A stretch of DNA of 7,985 nt from an uncultured Roseburia sp. (GTDB lineage: Bacteria > Bacillota > Clostridia > Lachnospirales > Lachnospiraceae), in assembly GCA_934307185.1 (NCBI GenBank), contig CAKRCJ010000095.1, positions 1-7,985 on the forward strand, given 5' to 3'. Below the pieces are notes generated by a model. That model was not told the DNA's origin. It searched no databases and saw only the letters and a list, made by a program, of their open reading frames with translations. Both the position numbers and the translations under genes were made by a program. Positions 1 to 5,476 of the stretch are shown piece after piece (the stretch's first letter is position 1; each line of letters begins with the position of its first letter).

Positions 1-119
1 GGGGAATGGGGCTTTATTATGTAAGAGAGGTTGTGAAAAGTCATTTGGGAAGTATGCGTGTAGAGAGCGAGCAGGGAAAAGGAAGCAGTTTTTATATTTT
101 GCTGCCGAAATACCAATAG
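1..119 (+). CDS. Sensor histidine kinase, C-terminal end (partial)
   Basis: Only the last 38 residues and the stop codon (117-119) are in the window; the in-frame codons begin at position 3. The peptide starts GMGLYYVREVVKSHLG and ends with a GKGSSFYILLP segment. These are the G2-type box, the following helix and the final beta strand of a HATPase_c domain, as in membrane-associated sensor kinases. The gene stops 17 nt before the response regulator, so the two are almost certainly co-transcribed as a two-component system. The sensor domain lies upstream of the window, so the stimulus cannot be inferred. The family assignment is firm despite the short fragment because the glycine box and C-terminal strand are both present in the right order. 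Confidence 0.85.
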   Translation, partial: GMGLYYVREVVKSHLGSMRVESEQGKGSSFYILLPKYQ

Positions 120-136
120 AGGAAGAAGGAAGTTTT

Positions 137-811
137 ATGCCGGAAAAGAGAAAAATATTAATTGCAGATGATTTCCAGCTGCTTAGAGAAGATTTGACAG
201 ACCTGATTAATAATCAGAGAGATATGGAAGTCGTTGGCTGTGCGGCTTCCGGAAAAGAAATTGTAAGCCTTGCAAAGACAGTAGAGTACGATTTGATTTT
301 AATGGACATAGAGATGGAAACTATGAATGCGGGGATTGTGGCAACAGAAGAAATCAGGGATGAAAACCCGGAGGCAGAAGTGATATTTCTTACTGCACAT
401 GAGACACAGGAAATGATTGTCACTGCTATGGGAGCAGGTGCACTTGACTATCTCGTAAAAGGATGTGAGGACGAAGAGATACTATATCATATCCGCTGTG
501 CATTAAAGGGAAATCCTGTTATGTCAACAAAAATTCATGATACAGTCATGCAGGAATATGCAAGGCTGCAAAAGAGTGAGAGAAGTTTACTGTTCTTTAT
601 CAATAATATTTCAAAACTGACATCAACAGAGCGTGAAATGATAAAATTTCTTTTACAGGGATATAAAGTGCATGAGATAGCGGAGGCACGATGTGTAGAA
701 GTGAGCACGATAAAGACACAGATTAAAGGTCTGCTGCGGAAATTTGGATGCAGCAGGACGAAGGAGATTGTGCAGATTATTAAAGAATTAAATATTGAGC
801 ATTTGTTTTAA
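137..811 (+). CDS. Response regulator, receiver + LuxR/NarL-type HTH
   Basis: A 224-residue two-domain transcription factor, typical in length for the NarL/FixJ family. The receiver domain spans about residues 5-125. It shows the acidic pair Asp11-Asp12, the phospho-acceptor Asp57 in the LILMDIEME strand, the switch Thr86 in FLTAH and the conserved Lys108 in YLVKG. A linker of roughly 35 residues leads to a LuxR-type helix-turn-helix at about 161-218 (LTSTEREMIKFLLQGY, then VSTIKTQIKGLLRKFG). The linker is longer than usual and contains FFINN. The start is supported by a GGAAGAAGGA-like ribosome binding site just upstream. It follows the histidine kinase by 17 nt and is its likely partner: phosphorylation at Asp57 should control DNA binding. 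The target genes are not apparent; the downstream promoters are possible but unproven targets. Confidence 0.93.
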   Translation: MPEKRKILIADDFQLLREDLTDLINNQRDMEVVGCAASGKEIVSLAKTVEYDLILMDIEMETMNAGIVATEEIRDENPEAEVIFLTAHETQEMIVTAMGAGALDYLVKGCEDEEILYHIRCALKGNPVMSTKIHDTVMQEYARLQKSERSLLFFINNISKLTSTEREMIKFLLQGYKVHEIAEARCVEVSTIKTQIKGLLRKFGCSRTKEIVQIIKELNIEHLF

Positions 812-838
812 AATATAACAGATTGATAGGATTGGTGC

Positions 839-847
839 TGGTATAAT
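839..847 (+). promoter_or_regulatory. Extended -10 promoter (TGGTATAAT)
   Basis: The sequence TGGTATAAT is a perfect TGn plus TATAAT extended -10 element for the housekeeping sigma factor. No good -35 lies at 17 bp; TTGATA at 823-828 would leave only 13 bp. Transcription would start near 854. It lies 28 nt after the response regulator stop and about 70 nt before a strong terminator. The transcript would therefore be either a short RNA or an attenuated leader for larC. Confidence 0.55.
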
Positions 848-914
848 CTTAAAGGATATATTTGCTGTAGAAAGGGAACATACAGATTTTCTGAAAGCCA
901 GATATAAAGAGAAG

Positions 915-956
915 AAAAAGAATGCAAACGTTTGAGAATAGTTTGCGTTCTTTTTT
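915..956 (+). terminator. Intrinsic terminator after response regulator
   Basis: A 12-bp stem forms from AAGAATGCAAAC (918-929) and GTTTGCGTTCTT (941-952). It contains one G-U wobble and an 11-nt loop, and is followed by a run of T residues to 956. The left flank is A-rich (915-919), which can extend pairing with the T tail. It would stop transcripts from the two-component operon and from the 839-847 promoter before larC. Confidence 0.8.
925..934. promoter_or_regulatory. CAAACGTTTG palindrome, LacI-family operator type
   Basis: A perfect 10-bp palindrome with a central CpG, the core form seen in operators of LacI-family repressors such as PurR and CcpA. It lies in the left arm and loop of the terminator and about 33 bp upstream of the larC -10 element. 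The same 10-mer recurs at 1893-1902 in front of the next operon. The match to the full CcpA cre consensus is incomplete. Function is inferred from the recurrence and position only. Confidence 0.35.
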
Positions 957-966
957 ATGAAAATTA

Positions 967-975
967 TGTTATGAT
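967..975 (+). promoter_or_regulatory. Extended -10 promoter for larC (TGTTATGAT)
   Basis: TGn plus TATGAT directly follows the terminator and lies 36 nt before the larC start codon. The -35 region (around 947-952) is poor, as tolerated by extended -10 promoters. The upstream terminator arm overlaps the -35 region, so terminator and promoter are closely packed. It gives larC its own transcript independent of the two-component operon. Confidence 0.5.
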
Positions 976-1011
976 ACAGGTAGAAAAAGAACAGTTACGG
1001 GGGAAAACAAA

Positions 1012-1866
1012 ATGGGAAATAAATTATATCTGGAATGCGGTTGTGGAATTAGTGGAGATATGTTCGTCGCAGCAATGCTTGACCTTGGGGCAGATAAAAG
1101 CAGACTGGAGGAAGCTTTAAAAAGTCTTCCGGTAACAGGATTTGAGACAAAAATCAGCAGAGTGAAAAAATCAGGACTGGATGCCTGTGATTTTGATGTG
1201 ATTTTAGACAAAGAGCATGAAAACCATGACCATGATATGGAATATCTGCACGGACATCATCATGATGGGCACAGTCATGGTGAAGACAAACATCATGAAG
1301 GCGGCTGTCATCGTGAAGAAGACCACATACATGGAGAACATCATCACCATCATGAACACAGAAGTCCGGCTGACATCTTACATATTATAGATAATGCCAG
1401 CATGACAGACAGTGCAAAAGAACTTGCCAGAAGAATCGTGGATATCCTGGCAGATGCGGAGGCAAAAGCGCATGGAGTTTCGTTAGACCAGGTGCATTTT
1501 CATGAGGTGGGAGCAGTGGATTCCATCATTGATATCATTGCAGCAGCGGTGTGTGCAGACAGCCTGAATCTGGAAGAAGTGTATGTGCCGCAGTTAAATG
1601 AGGGAAGCGGCATGGTGAGATGTCAGCATGGTTTATTACCGATTCCGGTTCCGGCAGTAGCAAATATTGTTTCGGGTAATCATTTGAAACTGCATATCAC
1701 AGATGTGGAAGGGGAACTTGTAACACCGACAGGAGCAGCAATCGCAGCCGCACTTTGTACGAGTAAGCAGCTTCCGGAGCAGTTTACAATTGAAAAAATT
1801 GGAATGGGTGCCGGAAAAAGAGAGTATGCATGTGTGGGTGTGCTGCGTGCGATGATGATTTCCTAA
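1012..1866 (+). CDS. larC: LarC N-terminal half (nickel-pincer cofactor synthesis)
   Basis: A 284-residue protein of the LarC/DUF111 family. LarC performs the last step in making the nickel-pincer nucleotide cofactor of LarA-type enzymes: CTP-dependent nickel insertion in the cytoplasm. Diagnostic motifs are GISGDM (12-17), HFHEVGAVDS (162-171), a LPIPVPAV stretch, ELVTPTGAAI, and the IGMGAGKREY to VLRAM segment near the end. Residues 69-116 form a histidine-rich insert with 20 His, presumably nickel-binding or nickel-storing. Full LarC proteins are around 400 residues or more with a C-terminal LarC2 domain. Here the protein stops after the LarC1 part, and neither other frame continues: the -1 frame stops by 1886 and the +1 frame by 1927. 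LarC2 must be encoded elsewhere or be dispensable. The ribosome binding site is GGGGGAAA, about 7 nt from the ATG. The LarA-family gene at 5477 is the obvious client. Confidence 0.88.
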   Translation: MGNKLYLECGCGISGDMFVAAMLDLGADKSRLEEALKSLPVTGFETKISRVKKSGLDACDFDVILDKEHENHDHDMEYLHGHHHDGHSHGEDKHHEGGCHREEDHIHGEHHHHHEHRSPADILHIIDNASMTDSAKELARRIVDILADAEAKAHGVSLDQVHFHEVGAVDSIIDIIAAAVCADSLNLEEVYVPQLNEGSGMVRCQHGLLPIPVPAVANIVSGNHLKLHITDVEGELVTPTGAAIAAALCTSKQLPEQFTIEKIGMGAGKREYACVGVLRAMMIS

Positions 1867-1892
1867 AAACTTTTTTTCTTGTATAAAAATAA

Positions 1893-1919
1893 CAAACGTT
1901 TGCGTAAATATTGCGCAAA
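1893..1919. promoter_or_regulatory. Operator-like palindromes upstream of the pfk-fba-tpi operon
   Basis: CAAACGTTTG (1893-1902) is identical to the palindrome at 925-934. It overlaps a second inverted repeat, TTTGCG (1899-1904) with CGCAAA (1914-1919), whose right part includes the self-complementary TTGCGCAA (1911-1918). The cluster covers the -35 region and upstream of the extended -10 at 1934-1942. This is a plausible place for a LacI-family or similar regulator to bind. No regulator gene is visible in the window. Confidence 0.4.
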
Positions 1920-1933
1920 TTTTGTGATAAATG

Positions 1934-1942
1934 TGATATACT
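1934..1942 (+). promoter_or_regulatory. Extended -10 promoter of the sugar-phosphate operon
   Basis: TGATATACT gives TGn plus TATACT, lying 56 nt before the kinase start codon. The -35 region is weak and is occupied by the TTGCGCAA palindrome, so activity probably depends on the extended -10 and on a bound regulator. Transcription would start near 1949, leaving a leader of about 50 nt with an AAGGAGGAA ribosome binding site at 1987-1995. Confidence 0.55.
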
Positions 1943-1998
1943 TAAAACATCAAAAATGATAGTAGCAAGCAGATACTTTAGTACAGAAGGAGGAAACT

Positions 1999-3162
1999 AT
2001 GGGAGACAATATTTTGATTGTGCATGGCGGTGGACCGACATCTGTAATCAATGCTTCACTGTATGGTGCAGTGAAAGAAGCAAAAAAGTATAAGGAAATT
2101 GAACATATCTATGCAGCAAAGAACGGTACCGGCGGATTGATGAGAGAAGAACTTATTGAGTTGGAAAATATTCCGGATGAAAAGTTAAAACTTTTACTCA
2201 ATACCCCGGGAAGTGCAATAGGAACTTCAAGGGATCAGATTGAACAGCCGGAATATGACAGGATGGTTGAAGTGCTGCAGAAGAAGAATATCAGATATGT
2301 CCTTTTTAATGGTGGAAATGGCAGTATGGATACCTGTGGAAAGCTATATAAAAACTGCCAGGCAAAAGGACTTGACATTCGTGTGATGGGCATTCCAAAG
2401 ACACATGATAATGATATTGCAATCACAGACCATAGTCCTGGATACGGAAGCATTGCACGTTATATGGCACAGAGTGTAAAGGAAGTTGCAGCGGATGTAA
2501 AGGGACTGCCAATTCATGTGGTAGTTGTGGAAGCATTGGGACGGAATGCCGGATGGACAACAGCTGCAAGTGCCCTGGCAGATGACGGAGACGGCGTCGG
2601 ACCGGATCTTATTTATCTCCCGGAGCGTCCGTTTGATGAGGACAAGTTCCTTTCCGATGTGAAGAAGCTTTTAGAGAAGAAGAGCGGAATTGTTGTAGTC
2701 GCCAGTGAGGGCTTAAGGGATAAAGACGGAAAGCCAATCGTAGAACCGGTATTTAAAGTCGGACGTGCGACATATTTTGGAGATGTCAGTGAACATCTTG
2801 CCAATCTTGTTATTAAGAAGCTTGGATATAAAGCAAGAGGCGAGAAACCGGGAATTGTAGGACGTGCAGCGGCACATGTTCAAAGTCCGGTTGACCGTGA
2901 GGAGGCAGAACTTGCAGGAAAACTTGCATGTGAAGCAATTATGAATGGTGAATCAGGTAAGATGGTTGCATTTGAGCGTGTTTCCACAAAGCCTTATGAG
3001 ATAAAACCGTTTTTAGCAGACATTGATCAGGTTATGATGTATGAGCGGACCATGCCGGATGAGTTTATTAATGAGGAAGGCAATGGAGTGACAGAAGCAT
3101 TTAAAGAATGGTGTAAGCCATTGATTGGTGGAGATTTACCAAAGATGATTTCTTTTAACTGA
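1999..3162 (+). CDS. Phosphofructokinase family, atypical (ATP or PPi donor unclear)
   Basis: A 387-residue PFK-family protein, expected to phosphorylate fructose 6-phosphate or a related ketose phosphate at C1. Family motifs are HGGGPTSVIN (9-18), GGNGS (105-109), PKTHDND (133-139, catalytic Asp137), ALGRNAGW (179-186) and the SEG motif (236-238). Aligned to E. coli PfkA, Gly108 falls at Gly104, which goes with ATP use. Lys134 falls at Gly124, where PPi enzymes usually have Lys. Asn107 replaces the Mg-ATP ligand Asp103. This mixed signature leaves the phosphoryl donor open, with the PPi-dependent type a good possibility. His136 in place of the usual Ile or Val is also unusual. The start is fixed by AAGGAGGAA. 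It is the first gene of an operon with an aldolase 34 nt downstream. The family call is very secure; the substrate and donor are not. Confidence 0.92.
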   Translation: MGDNILIVHGGGPTSVINASLYGAVKEAKKYKEIEHIYAAKNGTGGLMREELIELENIPDEKLKLLLNTPGSAIGTSRDQIEQPEYDRMVEVLQKKNIRYVLFNGGNGSMDTCGKLYKNCQAKGLDIRVMGIPKTHDNDIAITDHSPGYGSIARYMAQSVKEVAADVKGLPIHVVVVEALGRNAGWTTAASALADDGDGVGPDLIYLPERPFDEDKFLSDVKKLLEKKSGIVVVASEGLRDKDGKPIVEPVFKVGRATYFGDVSEHLANLVIKKLGYKARGEKPGIVGRAAAHVQSPVDREEAELAGKLACEAIMNGESGKMVAFERVSTKPYEIKPFLADIDQVMMYERTMPDEFINEEGNGVTEAFKEWCKPLIGGDLPKMISFN

Positions 3163-3196
3163 TAAAAGCAACGGATGAGAAGGAGGAAAAATTACA

Positions 3197-4351
3197 ATGT
3201 TAGTACCAATGAGAGCAATTTTAGATGCAGCAGATAAGAATGGTTATGCGCAGGGCGCATTTAACGTAAACGCTGTATGCCAGGTTAAGGCAGCAATTGA
3301 AGTCCATGAGATGTTAAGAAGCCCTGCGATTATTCAGGGAGCTGACCTTGCGAACGGATTTATGGGCGGACGTACGGATTTTGCAAATTCTACAATAGAA
3401 GATAAGAAAGCAGGTGCAAAGAATATCGGTGCAGCAGTAAAGAAATATGGCACAGAAAGTGATATTCCGATTGCACTCCACTTAGACCATGGCAGAAATT
3501 TTGACTCCTGTGTAGCTGCGATTGATGGCGGATATACAAGTGTTATGATTGACGGAAGTTCCCTGCCATTTGATGAGAACGTGGAGCTTACGCGCGAAGT
3601 AGTAAAATACGCACATGAGAGAGGTATCACGGTGGAAGGCGAGCTCGGTGTATTAGCTGGTGTTGAGGATCATGTATTTGCAGCGACAAGTACTTATACC
3701 AATCCATTAAAAGCAATCGAGTTCTTCAAAAAGACAGGTGTGGATGCACTGGCAATCAGCTATGGAACAATGCATGGTGCCAATAAAGGTAAAAATGCAG
3801 TCATCCGTAAAGAGATTGCAATTGCAATTAAAGAATGTATGATGCATGAAGGAATTGAAGGATACTTGGTAAGCCATGGTTCTTCGACGGTTCCACAGTA
3901 TATTGTTGAGGAAATCAATGCACTTGGCGGTGAGATTACAAATGCATTTGGAATTAATGTAGATCAGCTTGTGGAGGTTAGTCATTGCGGAATTAATAAG
4001 ATTAATGTTGATACAGACCTTCGTCTTGCAGTTACCAGAAATATGAAAGAACTTTTTGCAAAAGATGCAGCTCTTAGAAACAGCGCTTCTGTCGGATCAA
4101 TTTACGAATTATTAGAGAAAAATAAATCAGCATTTGACCCTCGTGTGTTTATTACACCTATCATGGATACGATTATGTATGGCAATGTGCCGGATGATGA
4201 TGTTGCACGAATCTGCAAATGTATTGAGGATGGTGTGAAGGAAGCAATCGCACCGTTGCTTGTGAAGTTTGGAAGTTATGGAAAAGCACCAAAGGTAGAA
4301 TGTGTAACTGTTGATGAGATGGCAGAACGTTATAAAAAAGCAGGAATTTAA
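3197..4351 (+). CDS. fba: Class II fructose-bisphosphate aldolase, Calvin-cycle subtype
   Basis: A 384-residue zinc-dependent aldolase of cytoplasmic sugar metabolism, cleaving fructose 1,6-bisphosphate to dihydroxyacetone phosphate and glyceraldehyde 3-phosphate. Motifs: LHLDHG (94-99, catalytic Asp97 and zinc His98), VEGELG (146-151), SYGTMHG (188-194, zinc His193), VSHGSSTVPQ (225-234, zinc His227) and INVDTD (269-274). HGSSxVPQ, the DTDLRLA segment and the late DPRVFITP segment resemble the longer CbbA (Calvin subtype) aldolases more than the ~285-residue Bacillus type with HGGSG. CbbA-type enzymes often also use sedoheptulose 1,7-bisphosphate, so the real substrate may be broader. The ribosome binding site AGGAGG is at 3181-3186. 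The gene lies between the kinase and isomerase homologues with gaps of 34 and 16 nt, which indicates one mRNA. Confidence 0.93.
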   Translation: MLVPMRAILDAADKNGYAQGAFNVNAVCQVKAAIEVHEMLRSPAIIQGADLANGFMGGRTDFANSTIEDKKAGAKNIGAAVKKYGTESDIPIALHLDHGRNFDSCVAAIDGGYTSVMIDGSSLPFDENVELTREVVKYAHERGITVEGELGVLAGVEDHVFAATSTYTNPLKAIEFFKKTGVDALAISYGTMHGANKGKNAVIRKEIAIAIKECMMHEGIEGYLVSHGSSTVPQYIVEEINALGGEITNAFGINVDQLVEVSHCGINKINVDTDLRLAVTRNMKELFAKDAALRNSASVGSIYELLEKNKSAFDPRVFITPIMDTIMYGNVPDDDVARICKCIEDGVKEAIAPLLVKFGSYGKAPKVECVTVDEMAERYKKAGI

Positions 4352-4367
4352 TAAGTGAGGAAAATCC

Positions 4368-5204
4368 ATGAAACATATTTATCTGAATTTAAAAAGATTT
4401 GATGTCCCAACTGAATTTGGTGGTGTGAACCGTATTGCACCGGTTGCTGACTGGGCGGAATATATTGTGAAAAACACCCAGGAAGAATTAAAAAAATATG
4501 ATGCTTCCAAAGTAGAATTTGGAATGTATTTTCCGGAAGTTCATCTTTTGAATGCAGCAGGTGCGAAGACAAAAGAAAGTCCGATTAAGATTGGATGCCA
4601 GGGCGTTTACAGAGCAGATACGGCAATAGGTGGAAATTTTGGAGCTTTTACAACAAACAGACCGGCATCTGCCATGATAGCAGCGGGCTGTGAGACAACA
4701 ATTATCGGACATTGTGAAGAACGTAACGATAAAGCCGGAATTCTTGCAGAAGCGGGTGTGACAGATACAGATGCCATAAACCGTCTGTTAAATCAGGAAA
4801 TCAAATGTGCCATTGAAAGAGGCATGACCGTTCTTTACTGTATCGGTGAGAAGAGCGAAGAACAGGAACAGTGGCAGGAAGTATTAGGAAAACAGTTAGA
4901 GATTGGTTTGAAGGATGTAGACAAATCAAAAGTAGTAATCGCATATGAACCAATCTGGTCCATCGGACCGGGGAAGACTCCTGCCGGAAAAGAGTACATC
5001 ACAAAAATTGCCCGTTTTGTAAAAGAGAAAACAGGCGGTATGGATATTGTTTACGGCGGTGGCTTAAAGCAGGATAATGCAGCAATGCTTGCATCTATTG
5101 ATGAAATTGATGGTGGATTAATTGCACTCACAAGATTTCAGGGTGAAATCGGCTACTACCCGGAGGAATACCTCGAAATTATCCGTCTTTATATGGAAGG
5201 TTAG
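4368..5204 (+). CDS. tpiA: Divergent triosephosphate isomerase family protein
   Basis: A 278-residue TIM-barrel protein, longer than the ~250 residues of ordinary TIM. It keeps the catalytic set: Asn7 and Lys9 (in YLNLKR, for NxK), His115 in IGHCEER, and Glu194 in YEPIWSIGPGKTPAG. Canonical enzymes have GHSERR, whereas Ser is Cys116 here. The phosphate-gripping YGGS of loop 7 is YGGG (229-232). The loop 8 GGAS glycines are replaced by ALTRF (253-257). The isomerase chemistry is probably intact, but substrate binding, especially around the phosphate, may differ. It could be ordinary TIM of a diverged lineage, or an isomerase for another short sugar phosphate such as erythrose or erythrulose phosphate. 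The start is supported by GTGAGGAAA, and it follows the aldolase by 16 nt. The gene symbol reflects family only. Confidence 0.85.
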   Translation: MKHIYLNLKRFDVPTEFGGVNRIAPVADWAEYIVKNTQEELKKYDASKVEFGMYFPEVHLLNAAGAKTKESPIKIGCQGVYRADTAIGGNFGAFTTNRPASAMIAAGCETTIIGHCEERNDKAGILAEAGVTDTDAINRLLNQEIKCAIERGMTVLYCIGEKSEEQEQWQEVLGKQLEIGLKDVDKSKVVIAYEPIWSIGPGKTPAGKEYITKIARFVKEKTGGMDIVYGGGLKQDNAAMLASIDEIDGGLIALTRFQGEIGYYPEEYLEIIRLYMEG

Positions 5205-5212
5205 TCAGAAAC

Positions 5213-5227
5213 GATTGCGAAACTCAA
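5213..5227. repeat. Isolated extra copy of the MITE terminal repeat
   Basis: GATTGCGAAACTCAA (5213-5227) is an exact inverted copy of 5425-5439, the right terminal repeat region, and shares 13 bp with the left terminal repeat at 5241-5253. It lies outside the element as bounded by the target duplication. It may be a remnant of an earlier copy, a preferred landing site, or a sign that the true element end is further left. Confidence 0.6.
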
Positions 5228-5234
5228 ATGATTG
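5224..5234. repeat. Target site duplication, left copy
   Basis: TCAAATGATTG occurs exactly at 5224-5234 and again at 5445-5455, directly abutting the outer ends of the 19-bp terminal inverted repeats. This is the expected footprint of a transposition event. An 11-bp duplication is long compared with the 2-9 bp of most insertion sequences. Confidence 0.65.
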
Positions 5235-5444
5235 TAGGTAATTGCGAAACTCATAGAAAGTGTAAATTAAATTGTGAAAAATTAACAATAGCATAAGAAT
5301 ACACTGGGGAGCCGCCGGTTCTTAGCGACCGTATTTTGGTCGCTTAGTACCGTTGCGAGCGACACGTAACGAGAGTGTGTATTCGTTGATATTGTTAATT
5401 TTTCACAATATTAACAGACTAAAATTGAGTTTCGCAATCACCTA
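5235..5444. mobile_element. MITE-like 210-bp structured element
   Basis: The ends are TAGGTAATTGCGAAACTCA (5235-5253) and its inverted copy at 5426-5444, matching at 18 of 19 positions. Both ends are flanked by an exact 11-bp direct repeat. There is no coding capacity, so mobilisation would need a transposase encoded elsewhere. Inside is a perfect 20-bp inverted repeat (5271-5290 with 5390-5409), then GAATACAC (5297-5304) with GTGTATTC (5377-5384). The core hairpin pairs CGGT with ACCG and AGCGACC (5324-5330) with GGTCGCT (5338-5344), around a 7-nt loop. A second small hairpin lies at 5351-5371. As RNA this would fold into one long rod with a branched tip. It separates the isomerase from the LarA gene and may reduce or process the transcript. 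I cannot name the family. Confidence 0.75.
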
Positions 5445-5455
5445 TCAAATGATTG
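5445..5455. repeat. Target site duplication, right copy
   Basis: This is the exact second copy of TCAAATGATTG, touching the right end of the element. It ends 5 nt before the ribosome binding site of the downstream gene, so the insertion left translation signals of that gene intact. Confidence 0.65.
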
Positions 5456-5476
5456 AAGAAAAAGGAGAAAAATACC

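Larger units (their letters stand above)
854..956 (+). ncRNA. Candidate small RNA or attenuator leader
   Basis: This stretch is bounded by a perfect extended -10 promoter (839-847) and a strong intrinsic terminator (915-956), and would give an RNA of about 100 nt. Inside it are overlapping alternative short pairings: CTGTA 865-869 with TACAG 881-885, and CAGA 883-886 with TCTG 890-893. No convincing ORF is present. I do not recognise it as a known riboswitch class. The call rests only on the promoter-terminator geometry. It might equally be a leader that limits read-through into larC. Confidence 0.25.

Noticed and set aside
924..938. A CcpA cre site.
   Set aside because: The left half fits the consensus but the terminal CA is missing; I keep only the weaker claim of a LacI-family-type palindrome.
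922..960. A 12-codon ORF beginning ATG CAA ACG as a leader peptide for larC.
   Set aside because: It lies inside the terminator hairpin and has only a weak ribosome binding site; its composition is explained by the stem.
1864..1926. Programmed frameshift from LarC1 into a downstream LarC2, as in Lactobacillus plantarum, suggested by the A/T-rich slippery-looking run after the stop.
   Set aside because: Both other frames meet stops (by 1886 in -1 and 1927 in +1) and the next 130 nt hold promoter elements, so no LarC2 coding sequence follows.
1922..1940. A Rex-type redox operator (TTGTGA...TCACAA) at TTGTGATAAATGTGATA.
   Set aside because: The two TGTGAT units are in direct, not inverted, orientation, so the site lacks the required dyad symmetry.
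1911..2093. A 60-residue ORF upstream of and overlapping the kinase gene.
   Set aside because: It covers the promoter, has no ribosome binding site, and its second half is an out-of-frame reading of the kinase gene.
3334..4572. Several minus-strand ORFs of 67-98 codons across the aldolase and isomerase genes.
   Set aside because: They lie opposite well-supported genes, lack ribosome binding sites and give low-complexity proteins, so they are antisense shadows.
5453..5476. TTG start giving an eight-residue longer LarA-family protein.
   Set aside because: The extra codons are the ribosome binding site (AAAGGAGAA) for the ATG at 5477, and part of them lies in the target duplication.
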